Below are positions 1-5,412 of a stretch of DNA of 5,717 nucleotides, piece by piece; the stretch's first letter is position 1; each line of letters starts with the position of its first letter. The notes under the pieces are model-generated. The model was not told the DNA's origin and did no database searches. It saw nothing but the letters and a program-made list of their open reading frames with translations. The translations under genes and the position numbers were made by a program. The stretch covers positions 1-5,717 of the forward strand of contig JAOPUQ010000229.1 in NCBI GenBank assembly GCA_025963425.1. The letters run 5' to 3'. The stretch comes from Modestobacter sp. GTDB lineage: Bacteria; Actinomycetota; Actinomycetes; Mycobacteriales; Geodermatophilaceae.

Positions 1-2
1 CG

Positions 3-956
3 CACAAGCACGCCTCGCTGGGCCTGCGCCCCGAGCAGTACCAGGTCGTCTACGACAGCCTGATGTGGGCGATCGGTGACGTTCTCGGCGACGCCGTCAC
101 GCCGGAGGTGGCCGCGGCCTGGAGCGAGGTCTACTGGCTGATGGCCTTCGCGCTGACCAACACCGAGCGGGGCCTCTACAGCGCCCGCGGCGTGCGGCCG
201 GAGATCGTCTGGCGGAAGTGGGAAGTCGAGGAGAAGGTCCGCGAGACCGACGACGTCGTCCTGTTCCGGGTCAAGCGGACCGACGACCGCCCGGTGCGCA
301 CCTCCCTGCCCGGGCAGTACGTCACCGTTCAGATGGCCATGCCCGACGGCACCCACCAGCCGCGCCAGTACAGCCTCACCCGCGCCGACGACGGCGAGCA
401 CCGCCAGTTCGCGGTCAAGCGGGTGCACGGCGGCGGCAAACCCGACGGCGAGGTGTCCAACCTGCTGCACGACACCGTCGACGTCGGCGACGTCCTCACC
501 ATGTCGCTGCCCTTCGGCGACGTCGTACTCGACGACTCCGGGCGCCCGCTGGTCTTCGCCAGCGCCGGCATCGGGATCACCCCGATGGCCGGCATGCTCT
601 CCCACCTGGTGGCCGCCGGCTCCCACTTCGACGTGATGGTCCTGCACGCCGACCTGAACGAGGAGTCCTTCGCCCTCCGCCGGCAGGTGCTCGACGACGT
701 CCGCGCGCTTTCCCACGCCACCATGCACGTCTGGTACGAGCAGGGTGCCGACGGGTCGCTGCCGGTCGACGGGCGGTTCGCCGGCACGATGGACGTCTCC
801 GGGGTCGACCTGCCCGGCGACGCCACCTACTACCTCTGCGGCCCGCTGCCGTTCATGCAGGCGATCCGCAGCACGCTGCTGGATCGCGGAGTCGCGGCGC
901 ACGACATCCAGTACGAGGTCTTCGGCCCCGACCTGTGGCAGGCCGACGCCGACTAG
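3..956 (+). CDS. hmp: Flavohaemoglobin / nitric oxide dioxygenase, 5'-truncated by window edge
   Basis: This cytoplasmic enzyme would oxidise nitric oxide to nitrate using O2 and NAD(P)H through haem and FAD. The open frame enters from the left edge, and 317 residues are visible. By comparison with E. coli Hmp, as I recall it, about 82 N-terminal residues are missing. The visible part starts in the globin domain: HKH at residues 1-3, whose second His (residue 3) aligns with the proximal haem ligand His85, then Tyr13 (PEQY, aligned with Tyr95) and Glu55 (TERGLY, aligned with Glu135). The haem-side Tyr-Glu-His network is therefore intact. A ferredoxin-reductase-like module follows: RQYSLT at 121-126 (FAD binding), GIGITPM at 189-195 (NAD(P)H binding), YLCGP ending at 281, and the C-terminal FGP at 307-309. 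The distal haem pocket and promoter lie outside the window. It converges on paaE with a 49-bp gap. The family call is secure; its link to phenylacetate degradation is unproven. Confidence 0.95.
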   Translation, partial: HKHASLGLRPEQYQVVYDSLMWAIGDVLGDAVTPEVAAAWSEVYWLMAFALTNTERGLYSARGVRPEIVWRKWEVEEKVRETDDVVLFRVKRTDDRPVRTSLPGQYVTVQMAMPDGTHQPRQYSLTRADDGEHRQFAVKRVHGGGKPDGEVSNLLHDTVDVGDVLTMSLPFGDVVLDDSGRPLVFASAGIGITPMAGMLSHLVAAGSHFDVMVLHADLNEESFALRRQVLDDVRALSHATMHVWYEQGADGSLPVDGRFAGTMDVSGVDLPGDATYYLCGPLPFMQAIRSTLLDRGVAAHDIQYEVFGPDLWQADAD

Positions 957-1001
957 TGCCCGTCCTGCGGATCAGCTCGTAGGTGCGAGCGGCCGCATCC
1001 G

Positions 1002-1017
1002 GAGTTCAGCAGAACTC
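1002..1017. terminator. Short hairpin between convergent hmp and paaE (weak terminator candidate)
   Basis: GAGTTC-AGCA-GAACTC is a perfect 6-bp inverted repeat with a 4-base loop. It overlaps the last codons and TGA stop of paaE, and lies 45 bases past the hmp stop. There is no T-run on either side, so it is not a classical intrinsic terminator. It is the only stem with a plausible loop that I see in the gap where both operons must end. The 957-1005 spacer also has a TGCG/CGCA pair around 984-997, which is weaker. Chance occurrence is quite possible. Confidence 0.2.
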
Positions 1018-2109
1018 GAGGCGGACGGTGGGCGTGACCGGCAGCGCCTGGCAGGTGAGCACCACCCCGCTCCGCACCTCGTCGGGCTCCAGCGCGTCGT
1101 TGCTCGCCATGGTCACCTGCCCCTCGACGCAGCGCGCCCGGCACGTTCCGCACACGCCGCTCCTGCAGGCGTACGGCGCGTCGGAGCGGACCTCGAGCAG
1201 CGCATCCAGAACAGCCGGCCCGGAACGCGACATCTCCAGCACGGTGGTCCGGCCGTGCAGGAGGACGCTGACCGACACCGCCGGACCCGGCGCCGCCGGG
1301 AGCGCGGCGGCCGGCGCGACGGCTCCGGCGTAGAAGAGCTCCCGGTGCACGGACGCGGGCTCGGCCCCGGCCTCCAGGAGGGCGTCCCGCGCGTCAGCGA
1401 CCACGTCCTGCGGCCCGCACACGTACCACTGGTCGACCCGCTCGACGCTGACGAAGGCAGCGAGCAGGGCATCGAGGCGGGCCCGGTCGAGCCGCCCGTT
1501 GAGCAACTCGGCTTCCTGCTGCTCGGCCGTGAGCACATGCAGCACCTGCAACCGGCCAGGATGGCGGTCCTTCAGGTCGGCCAACTCCTCGAGGAACATG
1601 ACATCGCGGCTGGTGCGGTTGCCGTAGACGAGCACCACCTCGCTGTCCGGCTCGACCTCGAGCACCGTGGAGGCGATCGACATCAACGGGGTGATCCCGC
1701 TCCCGACGGCGATCAGCCCGTACGTCCGCCGGTTCCCGGCCGCGAGCACCGGTCCGAAGGTGCCGGTGGGCGGCAGTGCCTCGACCTCGTCACCCACGCG
1801 CAGCTGTTCGGTCAGCCAGGTGGAGACGACTCCGCCCGTCAGGCGCCGCACCGCGACCTGCAGGGTGCCGCTCCCGGCGGCGGTACACAGGGAGTACGTG
1901 CGCCGCTCCTCCCGGCCGCCGACCAGCCGTCGGAGGACGAGGTGCTGGCCGGCCCGGAAGTCGAAGAGACCGCCCTGCCCGGCCGGCGCCTCCAGGGTGA
2001 TGGCCACAGCATCGGTTGTCAGCGGTGCGACGGCCCGCACGGCCAGTCGGTGGAACTCGGTCGCCCGGCCCGGCCGCATGCGGGTGTCGCCGGTGCTCGC
2101 GTCGGTCAT
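1006..2109 (-). CDS. paaE: PaaE, phenylacetyl-CoA 1,2-epoxidase reductase subunit
   Basis: This is the electron-transfer component of the epoxidase, passing electrons from NADPH through FAD and a plant-type [2Fe-2S] cluster to the PaaA diiron centre. It has 367 residues; the E. coli protein is about 356. Domains in order are an FAD-binding barrel with RRTYSL at 69-74, a nucleotide-binding domain with GSGITPLM at 136-143 and YVCGP ending at 233, an Ala/Pro linker near 262-275, and a C-terminal ferredoxin domain. The cluster ligands are Cys315, Cys320, Cys323 (CRSGVCGTC) and Cys353 (LTCQ). I chose the ATG at 2109, 5 bases after the paaD stop. An AAGGA lies about 12 bases upstream inside paaD, so initiation probably depends partly on coupling. 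The frame stays open upstream to 2385, but that part overlaps paaD and does not resemble the family. A second in-frame ATG at codon 11 has no visible ribosome binding site. It is the last gene of the operon. Confidence 0.95.
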   Translation of the reverse strand: MTDASTGDTRMRPGRATEFHRLAVRAVAPLTTDAVAITLEAPAGQGGLFDFRAGQHLVLRRLVGGREERRTYSLCTAAGSGTLQVAVRRLTGGVVSTWLTEQLRVGDEVEALPPTGTFGPVLAAGNRRTYGLIAVGSGITPLMSIASTVLEVEPDSEVVLVYGNRTSRDVMFLEELADLKDRHPGRLQVLHVLTAEQQEAELLNGRLDRARLDALLAAFVSVERVDQWYVCGPQDVVADARDALLEAGAEPASVHRELFYAGAVAPAAALPAAPGPAVSVSVLLHGRTTVLEMSRSGPAVLDALLEVRSDAPYACRSGVCGTCRARCVEGQVTMASNDALEPDEVRSGVVLTCQALPVTPTVRLEFC

Positions 2110-2114
2110 GGCGG

Positions 2115-2630
2115 TCAGTGGTCCTTGAACAGGTCGAAGGGCTCCCGGCAGCTCCGGCAGCGCCACAGCGACTTGCAGGAGGTCGATCCGAAACGACTCA
2201 GCTCCTCGGTGTCCGGGGATCCGCACTGCGGGCAGCCGACCGCAGCCCTCCCCCGCGCACCCAGCGAGCCCAGGACGGCGCTCAACGGGATGTCCACCGG
2301 ACCCGACGGCCCGGCGGTGGGCGGCGAGATGCCGTAGGCCCGCAGCTTGTCGCGAGCCTGCTGGCTCATCCAGTCCGTCGTCCACGCCGGTGCCAGTGCC
2401 GTGTCGACGGTGACCGCCGCGGCGCCGGCCCGGGTGAGTGCGGCCACCACGTCGGACCGGATCTCGGCCATCGCCGGGCAGCCCGAGTACGTCGGCGTGA
2501 TCGTCACGACCACCGCGTCCCCGTCGATCCGGACGTCGCGCAGGATGCCCAGGTCCGCGATGGTGAGGACGGGCAGTTCGGGGTCCGTCACCGACTCGAG
2601 GGCGTGCAGCGCCCCTGCCCGGGTGATCAC
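2115..2630 (-). CDS. paaD: PaaD, epoxidase iron-sulfur maturation protein
   Basis: PaaD is needed for an active phenylacetyl-CoA epoxidase in vivo but is not part of the purified enzyme; it is thought to help build the [2Fe-2S] centre of PaaE. It has 171 residues (E. coli about 165). The N-terminal half is a DUF59/MIP18-type domain (about 5-80) with SVTDPELP at 13-20, DLGILRDV at 26-33 and TPTYSGCPA at 45-53, including the conserved Cys51. The C-terminal tail is the PaaD zinc-ribbon-like segment: Cys133 and Cys136 (CPQC), FGSTSCK with Cys152, then Cys158 and Cys161 before the REPFDLFK end. The GTG start at 2630 overlaps the paaC stop as GTGA, with AGGGG 7 bases upstream (2638-2642). The frame remains open far upstream to 3305, but that lies antiparallel to nothing conserved and inside paaC, so the GTG is much the better start. 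Confidence 0.95.
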   Translation of the reverse strand: MITRAGALHALESVTDPELPVLTIADLGILRDVRIDGDAVVVTITPTYSGCPAMAEIRSDVVAALTRAGAAAVTVDTALAPAWTTDWMSQQARDKLRAYGISPPTAGPSGPVDIPLSAVLGSLGARGRAAVGCPQCGSPDTEELSRFGSTSCKSLWRCRSCREPFDLFKDH

Positions 2631-3412
2631 CAGCTGGCCCCTGGGTGCGACCGGTGCAGGTGCTGCATCTGGGCCAGCAGCGGACCGAAAGCCGAGGTGT
2701 GGACGCCGCGACGGCCTCCGGTGGGCCGCCGGACGGTCGGTGGGACCGCCAGGGTCGCCTCGGCCAGGACCGCCTCGACGGCCTCCCGCCAGACCGGCTC
2801 GATCACCGCCGGGTCGGGTGCGGCGCCGGCGGTGACCAGTCGTTCGGTCACCGGGTCCGGCTCGAACAGCTCGCCGACGTAGGGCCAGACGTCCTCGAGT
2901 CCGGCCTGGGCCCGACGCCTGCTCTCCGGGGTCCCGTCGCCGAGCCGGACCAGCCAGTGCCGGGCGTAACCGACGTGGTACCGGGCCTCTTTGACCGCCT
3001 TGCCCGCGATGGCGGCCAGGTCCGGGTCCGTCGAGGCCCGCAGGCCGTCCCACAGCGGCACGTGCCAGGCGGAGACGAGGAACTGGCGGGCGATCGTGCG
3101 GCCGAAGTCCCCGCCGTCGAGCTCCATGATCTGTGCGTTGCGGAACTCGGTCTCGTCGCGCCAGAACGCCAGGTCGTCCTCGGTGCGGCCGGGGTTCTCG
3201 CGGCCGCCTGCCAGGCTCAGCAGGTTGCGGGCCTGACCGACGAGGTCCAGGGCGATGTTCAACAGCGCGACGTCGTCCTCGAGCTGCGGCGCACGGGCCG
3301 TCCACTCGGACAGTCGCTGCGCGAGGACCAGGACGTCATCGCCGAGACCGAGTGCGTAGGTTGCGACGTCCGCCCCGGCCGGGGCCTCGTTCCGGCTGGT
3401 CTGCCGGGTCAC
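2627..3412 (-). CDS. paaC: PaaC, phenylacetyl-CoA 1,2-epoxidase structural subunit
   Basis: This is the non-catalytic ferritin-like partner of PaaA; PaaA-PaaC pairs form the core of the epoxidase. It has 261 residues against about 248 in E. coli, the extra being a short N-terminal extension. Segments shared with the E. coli protein as I recall it are LGDDVLVLAQRLSEW (23-37), APQLE (41-45), LDLVGQARN (55-63), TIARQF (106-111), AWHVPL (115-120), KAVKEARYH (138-146), and the C-terminal stretch GGRRGVHT...FGPLLAQMQHL ending HPGASW (232-261). The expected helical four-bundle is consistent with the sequence. The GTG start at 3412 overlaps the paaB stop as GTGA; a GGAAGG lies about 12 bases upstream in paaB. 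The 3' end overlaps paaD by 4 bases. The frame is open upstream to 4111 but only through paaB and paaA in another frame, so I do not extend it. Confidence 0.96.
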   Translation of the reverse strand: MTRQTSRNEAPAGADVATYALGLGDDVLVLAQRLSEWTARAPQLEDDVALLNIALDLVGQARNLLSLAGGRENPGRTEDDLAFWRDETEFRNAQIMELDGGDFGRTIARQFLVSAWHVPLWDGLRASTDPDLAAIAGKAVKEARYHVGYARHWLVRLGDGTPESRRRAQAGLEDVWPYVGELFEPDPVTERLVTAGAAPDPAVIEPVWREAVEAVLAEATLAVPPTVRRPTGGRRGVHTSAFGPLLAQMQHLHRSHPGASW

Positions 3413-3720
3413 AGGTGCGCCAGTCCTTCCGGGACCTCGTAGAACGTCGGATGCCGGTAGGGCTTGTCCGCCGCTGGGTCGAAGAAGGAGTCCTTCTCGT
3501 CCGGGCTGCTGGCGGTGAGCTCTGCCGAGGGGATCACCCAGATGCTCACGCCCTCCTGCCGGCGGGTGTACAGGTCGCGGGCACTGAGCAGCGCCGAGGC
3601 GGCGTCGAAGGCGTGCAGGCTCCCCACGTGCGTGTGCGACATGCCGCGACGGCTGCGCACGAAGACCTCCCACAGTCGGTCCGCCCGCGGTCTGTCGGGG
3701 GCCGCGCCGTCCGGCGTCAC
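3409..3720 (-). CDS. paaB: PaaB, phenylacetyl-CoA 1,2-epoxidase bridging subunit
   Basis: PaaB is the small subunit that bridges PaaA-PaaC dimers into the larger epoxidase assembly. It has 103 residues (E. coli about 95). The first 14 residues are a variable Asp/Arg/Pro-rich leader. The conserved body follows: LWEVFVR (16-22), GMSHTHVGSLHA (26-37), ARDLYTRRQEG (47-57), SIWVIPS (59-65), FFDPA (79-83) and YRHPTFY (88-94). The start is GTG at 3720, overlapping the paaA stop as GTGA, with GAGGT 8 bases upstream. There is no in-frame ATG before Met27, which is already inside the conserved part, so a GTG start is required. It also overlaps paaC by 4 bases. Confidence 0.96.
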   Translation of the reverse strand: MTPDGAAPDRPRADRLWEVFVRSRRGMSHTHVGSLHAFDAASALLSARDLYTRRQEGVSIWVIPSAELTASSPDEKDSFFDPAADKPYRHPTFYEVPEGLAHL

Positions 3721-4664
3721 GCGGCCGCACCTCGGGCCGCGCGGTCGCCGTGCTTGTCGGCGTAGGCCTGCGCTGCTGCCCGCACCCAGGCACCGTCCTC
3801 GTGGGCATCGACCCGGTGGGCGATGCGTTCACGACTGCACGGTCCGTTCCCGCTGATCGCGTCGGCGAACTCGTTCCAGTCCACCGGGGTGAACCGGTAG
3901 TGCCCGTCAGCCTCCAGCCGGAGGTCCGGATCGGGGATCCGCAAGCCCAGATGGTCCGCCTGCGGCACGGTGGCGTCGACGAACCGCTGCCGGAGCTCGT
4001 CGTTGGAGAACCGCTTGATCCCCCAGGCCATGGAGCGAGCGCTGTGCGCGGACGCCTCGTCGGACGGGCCGAAGAGCATGAGCACCGGCCACCACCAGCG
4101 ATCGAGAGCATCCTGGGCCATCTGCTTCTGAGCCGGGGTGCCCGCGCAGAGCACGGCCATCGCCTCGAACCCCTGACGCTGGTGGAAGCTCTCCTCCTTG
4201 CACACCCGCGTCATGGCCCGCGCGTAGGGACCGTAGGAGCAGCGGGTCAGCGGCACCTGGTTCATGATCGCGGCGCCGTCCCCGAGCCAGCCGATGGCCG
4301 CGACGTCCGCCCAGGTGGGGGTCGGGTAGTTGAACGCCGCCGAGTACTTCTGCCGCCCGGTGTGCAGCAGCTCCAGCAGGTCAGCGCGTTCGACCCCCAG
4401 TGTCTCGGCGGCACCGTAGAGGTAGAGACCATGGCCGGCCTCGTCCTGGACCTTGGCGATGAGGATCGCCTTGCGCCGCAGGCTGGGCGCCCGGGCGATC
4501 CAGTTGCCCTCCGGCTGCATCCCGATGATCTCCGAGTGGGCGTGTTGCGCGATCTGGCGGATCAATGTCCGGCGGTAGCCCTCCGGCATCCAGTCCCGCG
4601 GTTCGACGCGTTCGTCGGCTGAGACCAGCCGGTCGAAGTCCCGCTCATCGGTGGTGACATCCAT
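3717..4664 (-). CDS. paaA: PaaA, phenylacetyl-CoA 1,2-epoxidase catalytic diiron subunit
   Basis: PaaA carries the diiron centre that adds one oxygen atom to the aromatic ring of phenylacetyl-CoA, forming the 1,2-epoxide; the enzyme can also remove the oxygen again. It has 315 residues (E. coli about 309). Ferritin-like metal-binding motifs are visible: Glu45 in HAHSEIIG (41-48), Glu75 and His78 in DEAGHGLYLY (74-83), and Glu158 and His161 in EESFHQRQG (157-165). Asp129 in GWLGDG is a further candidate ligand. Other family blocks are WMPEGYRR (25-32), the tryptophan-rich DRWWWPVLMLFGPSDE (188-203), and DWNEF (262-266). The ATG at 4664 is preceded by AAGGAGG with 7-base spacing, the strongest ribosome binding site in the window. 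It is the first gene of paaABCDE, immediately downstream of the TetR operator. The C-terminal tail is Ala-rich and overlaps paaB by 4 bases. Confidence 0.97.
   Translation of the reverse strand: MDVTTDERDFDRLVSADERVEPRDWMPEGYRRTLIRQIAQHAHSEIIGMQPEGNWIARAPSLRRKAILIAKVQDEAGHGLYLYGAAETLGVERADLLELLHTGRQKYSAAFNYPTPTWADVAAIGWLGDGAAIMNQVPLTRCSYGPYARAMTRVCKEESFHQRQGFEAMAVLCAGTPAQKQMAQDALDRWWWPVLMLFGPSDEASAHSARSMAWGIKRFSNDELRQRFVDATVPQADHLGLRIPDPDLRLEADGHYRFTPVDWNEFADAISGNGPCSRERIAHRVDAHEDGAWVRAAAQAYADKHGDRAARGAAA
3729..3733 (-). promoter_or_regulatory. paaB ribosome binding site (supports GTG start)
   Basis: GAGGT on the minus strand lies in the last codons of paaA, 8 bases before the GTG at 3720. 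It supports that GTG as the real paaB start and suggests translation coupled to paaA. Confidence 0.6.
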
Positions 4665-4671
4665 GCCACAG

Positions 4672-4678
4672 CCTCCTT
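4672..4678 (-). promoter_or_regulatory. paaA ribosome binding site
   Basis: AAGGAGG on the minus strand, 7 bases before the ATG at 4664, is a near-perfect Shine-Dalgarno sequence. Its first base is also the outermost base of the operator palindrome, so operator and translation start are packed without a gap. Confidence 0.85.
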
Positions 4679-4713
4679 ACTAACCGTTCGGTAAGGCTAC
4701 CGAACGGTTAGTA
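4678..4713. promoter_or_regulatory. Probable PaaR (TetR-family) operator: perfect 16-4-16 inverted repeat
   Basis: The left arm TACTAACCGTTCGGTA (4678-4693) and right arm TACCGAACGGTTAGTA (4698-4713) are exact reverse complements, separated by AGGC. Each arm itself contains a smaller dyad, ACCG-TT-CGGT (4683-4692) and ACCG-AA-CGGT (4699-4708), with centres 16 bp apart. The ACCG/CGGT half-sites resemble those I recall for actinobacterial PaaR regulators. The site lies between paaA and the divergent tetR gene and overlaps candidate promoters for both, so binding would be expected to repress paaABCDE and the regulator itself. Binding by the adjacent TetR protein is inferred from position and symmetry. 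Confidence 0.85.
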
Positions 4714-4723
4714 TGCCGGGCAA
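4694..4723 (-). promoter_or_regulatory. Candidate paaA promoter
   Basis: On the minus strand, TTGCCC (4718-4723) could be the -35 box and TAGCCT (4694-4699, fitting the TANNNT pattern) the -10 box, with an 18-base spacer. Transcription would then begin near 4687, inside the operator, giving a leader of roughly 20-25 bases that still contains the AAGGAGG. The -10 falls in the centre of the palindrome, consistent with repression. The match is modest and unverified. Confidence 0.35.
4709..4714 (+). promoter_or_regulatory. Candidate -10 box for the tetR gene
   Basis: TAGTAT on the plus strand fits a TANNNT -10 box and overlaps the right end of the operator palindrome. No convincing -35 is seen at the right distance (TTCGGT at 4687-4692 is a poor match). 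Transcription would begin near 4721 and leave a leader of about 68 bases before the GTG start, consistent with autoregulation. Confidence 0.3.
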
Positions 4724-4725
4724 GG

Positions 4726-4740
4726 GCGCCGGTACGGCGC
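4726..4740 (+). repeat. Small inverted repeat in the predicted tetR leader
   Basis: GCGCC-GGTAC-GGCGC is a perfect 5-bp stem with a 5-base loop, between the operator and the tetR start. It would lie in the 5' leader if the -10 at 4709-4714 is used. The region is very GC-rich, so it could be chance. Confidence 0.2.
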
Positions 4741-4777
4741 GCTGCCGGCCGTCTGCCGTCGGAGAACGACACATCAC

Positions 4778-4782
4778 GAGGA
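4778..4782 (+). promoter_or_regulatory. tetR ribosome binding site (supports GTG start)
   Basis: GAGGA lies 6 bases before the GTG at 4789. This spacing supports that GTG as the start, in the absence of any in-frame ATG before the DNA-binding domain. Confidence 0.65.
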
Positions 4783-4788
4783 CATCGA

Positions 4789-5412
4789 GTGCGCATCGAC
4801 GACCAGAGGACGTCCCGCGGGCAGGGCTCGCACGACGCTGGGTCGGTGACCGGCGTCGCCTTCCGGTTGTTCCGCGCCCGCGGCTACGAGGCCACCTCCG
4901 TCGATCAGATCGCCCGCGAGCTCGGCGTGACCAAGGCGGCCATCTACCACCACCTCGCGGGCAAGGAGGCCATCCTGGCCGCGGGGATCAACCGGGCCAT
5001 CCAGGCGCTGACCGGGGTGCTGCAGGAAGCGCCGGCGCTGCCGGGTGCGGGCGCCCCGCTGGAGCGCTTCGAGTACATCCTGCGGCGCACGCTGGAGATC
5101 GGTCTCGAGCACCTCGACGAGGTCACCGTGCTGCTGCGGCTGCGCGGCAACACCGAGCTCGAACGGGAGATGCTCGACCGCCGTCGTGCGTTCGACCGGG
5201 CCGTCGCCGAGGTCATGCGCGAAGCCGTGGACGCCGGCGACCTGCCCGCCGACACCGACGCCCTGCTGATGACCCGACTGATCATGGGCATGAACAACTG
5301 GCTCACCGAGTGGTACCAACCGGGCGGCGCCCTCAGCGCGGCCGCTGTGATCGACACGGTGACCCGGTTCGCCATGGCCGGCCTGACCGCGCCGGGCAGG
5401 TCCGACCGCTAG
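4789..5412 (+). CDS. paaR: TetR-family transcriptional regulator, probable phenylacetate repressor PaaR
   Basis: This is a 207-residue DNA-binding protein of usual TetR length. The N-terminal helix-turn-helix spans about residues 18-63: AFRLFRARGYEATSVDQIA (24-42), then ELGVTKAAIYHHLAGKEAIL (44-63), with the recognition helix around 48-55. The rest is a helical ligand-binding and dimer domain ending with GMNNWLTEWYQPGG (167-180), a C-terminal pattern seen in acyl-CoA-responsive TetR proteins such as KstR2/FadR-like groups. It is divergent from paaA across 124 bp that hold a strong palindrome, the arrangement expected for a local repressor. From established work on PaaR proteins the likely inducer is phenylacetyl-CoA; that is inference here. 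The family call is secure and the pathway assignment rests on context. Its stop codon overlaps the convergent dehydrogenase stop. Confidence 0.88.
   Translation: MRIDDQRTSRGQGSHDAGSVTGVAFRLFRARGYEATSVDQIARELGVTKAAIYHHLAGKEAILAAGINRAIQALTGVLQEAPALPGAGAPLERFEYILRRTLEIGLEHLDEVTVLLRLRGNTELEREMLDRRRAFDRAVAEVMREAVDAGDLPADTDALLMTRLIMGMNNWLTEWYQPGGALSAAAVIDTVTRFAMAGLTAPGRSDR

Noticed and set aside
989..996. GCGGCCGC palindrome between hmp and paaE
   Set aside because: An 8-bp GC palindrome with no loop is common by chance in such GC-rich DNA and cannot form a useful hairpin alone.
745..2337. Long plus-strand open frame of 530 codons opposite paaE and paaD
   Set aside because: It starts inside hmp, runs antisense to two well-supported genes, and encodes a low-complexity Arg/Gly/Pro/Asp-rich product with no recognisable domain. 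It is the usual by-product of GC-rich third positions.
2841..2848. CGTTCGGT inside paaC, matching part of the operator half-dyad
   Set aside because: Only 8 bases match, the ACCG partner is missing, and it lies in conserved coding sequence. Chance is the simplest explanation.
2631..4111. Long upstream extensions of the paaC, paaD and paaE frames
   Set aside because: The extensions run through the preceding genes in other frames and have no family similarity, while GTG or ATG starts at the gene junctions give normal protein lengths.
3750..4622. Plus-strand open frame of 290 codons opposite paaA
   Set aside because: It mirrors paaA codon bias in the antisense direction, shows no domain, and has no convincing ribosome binding site.
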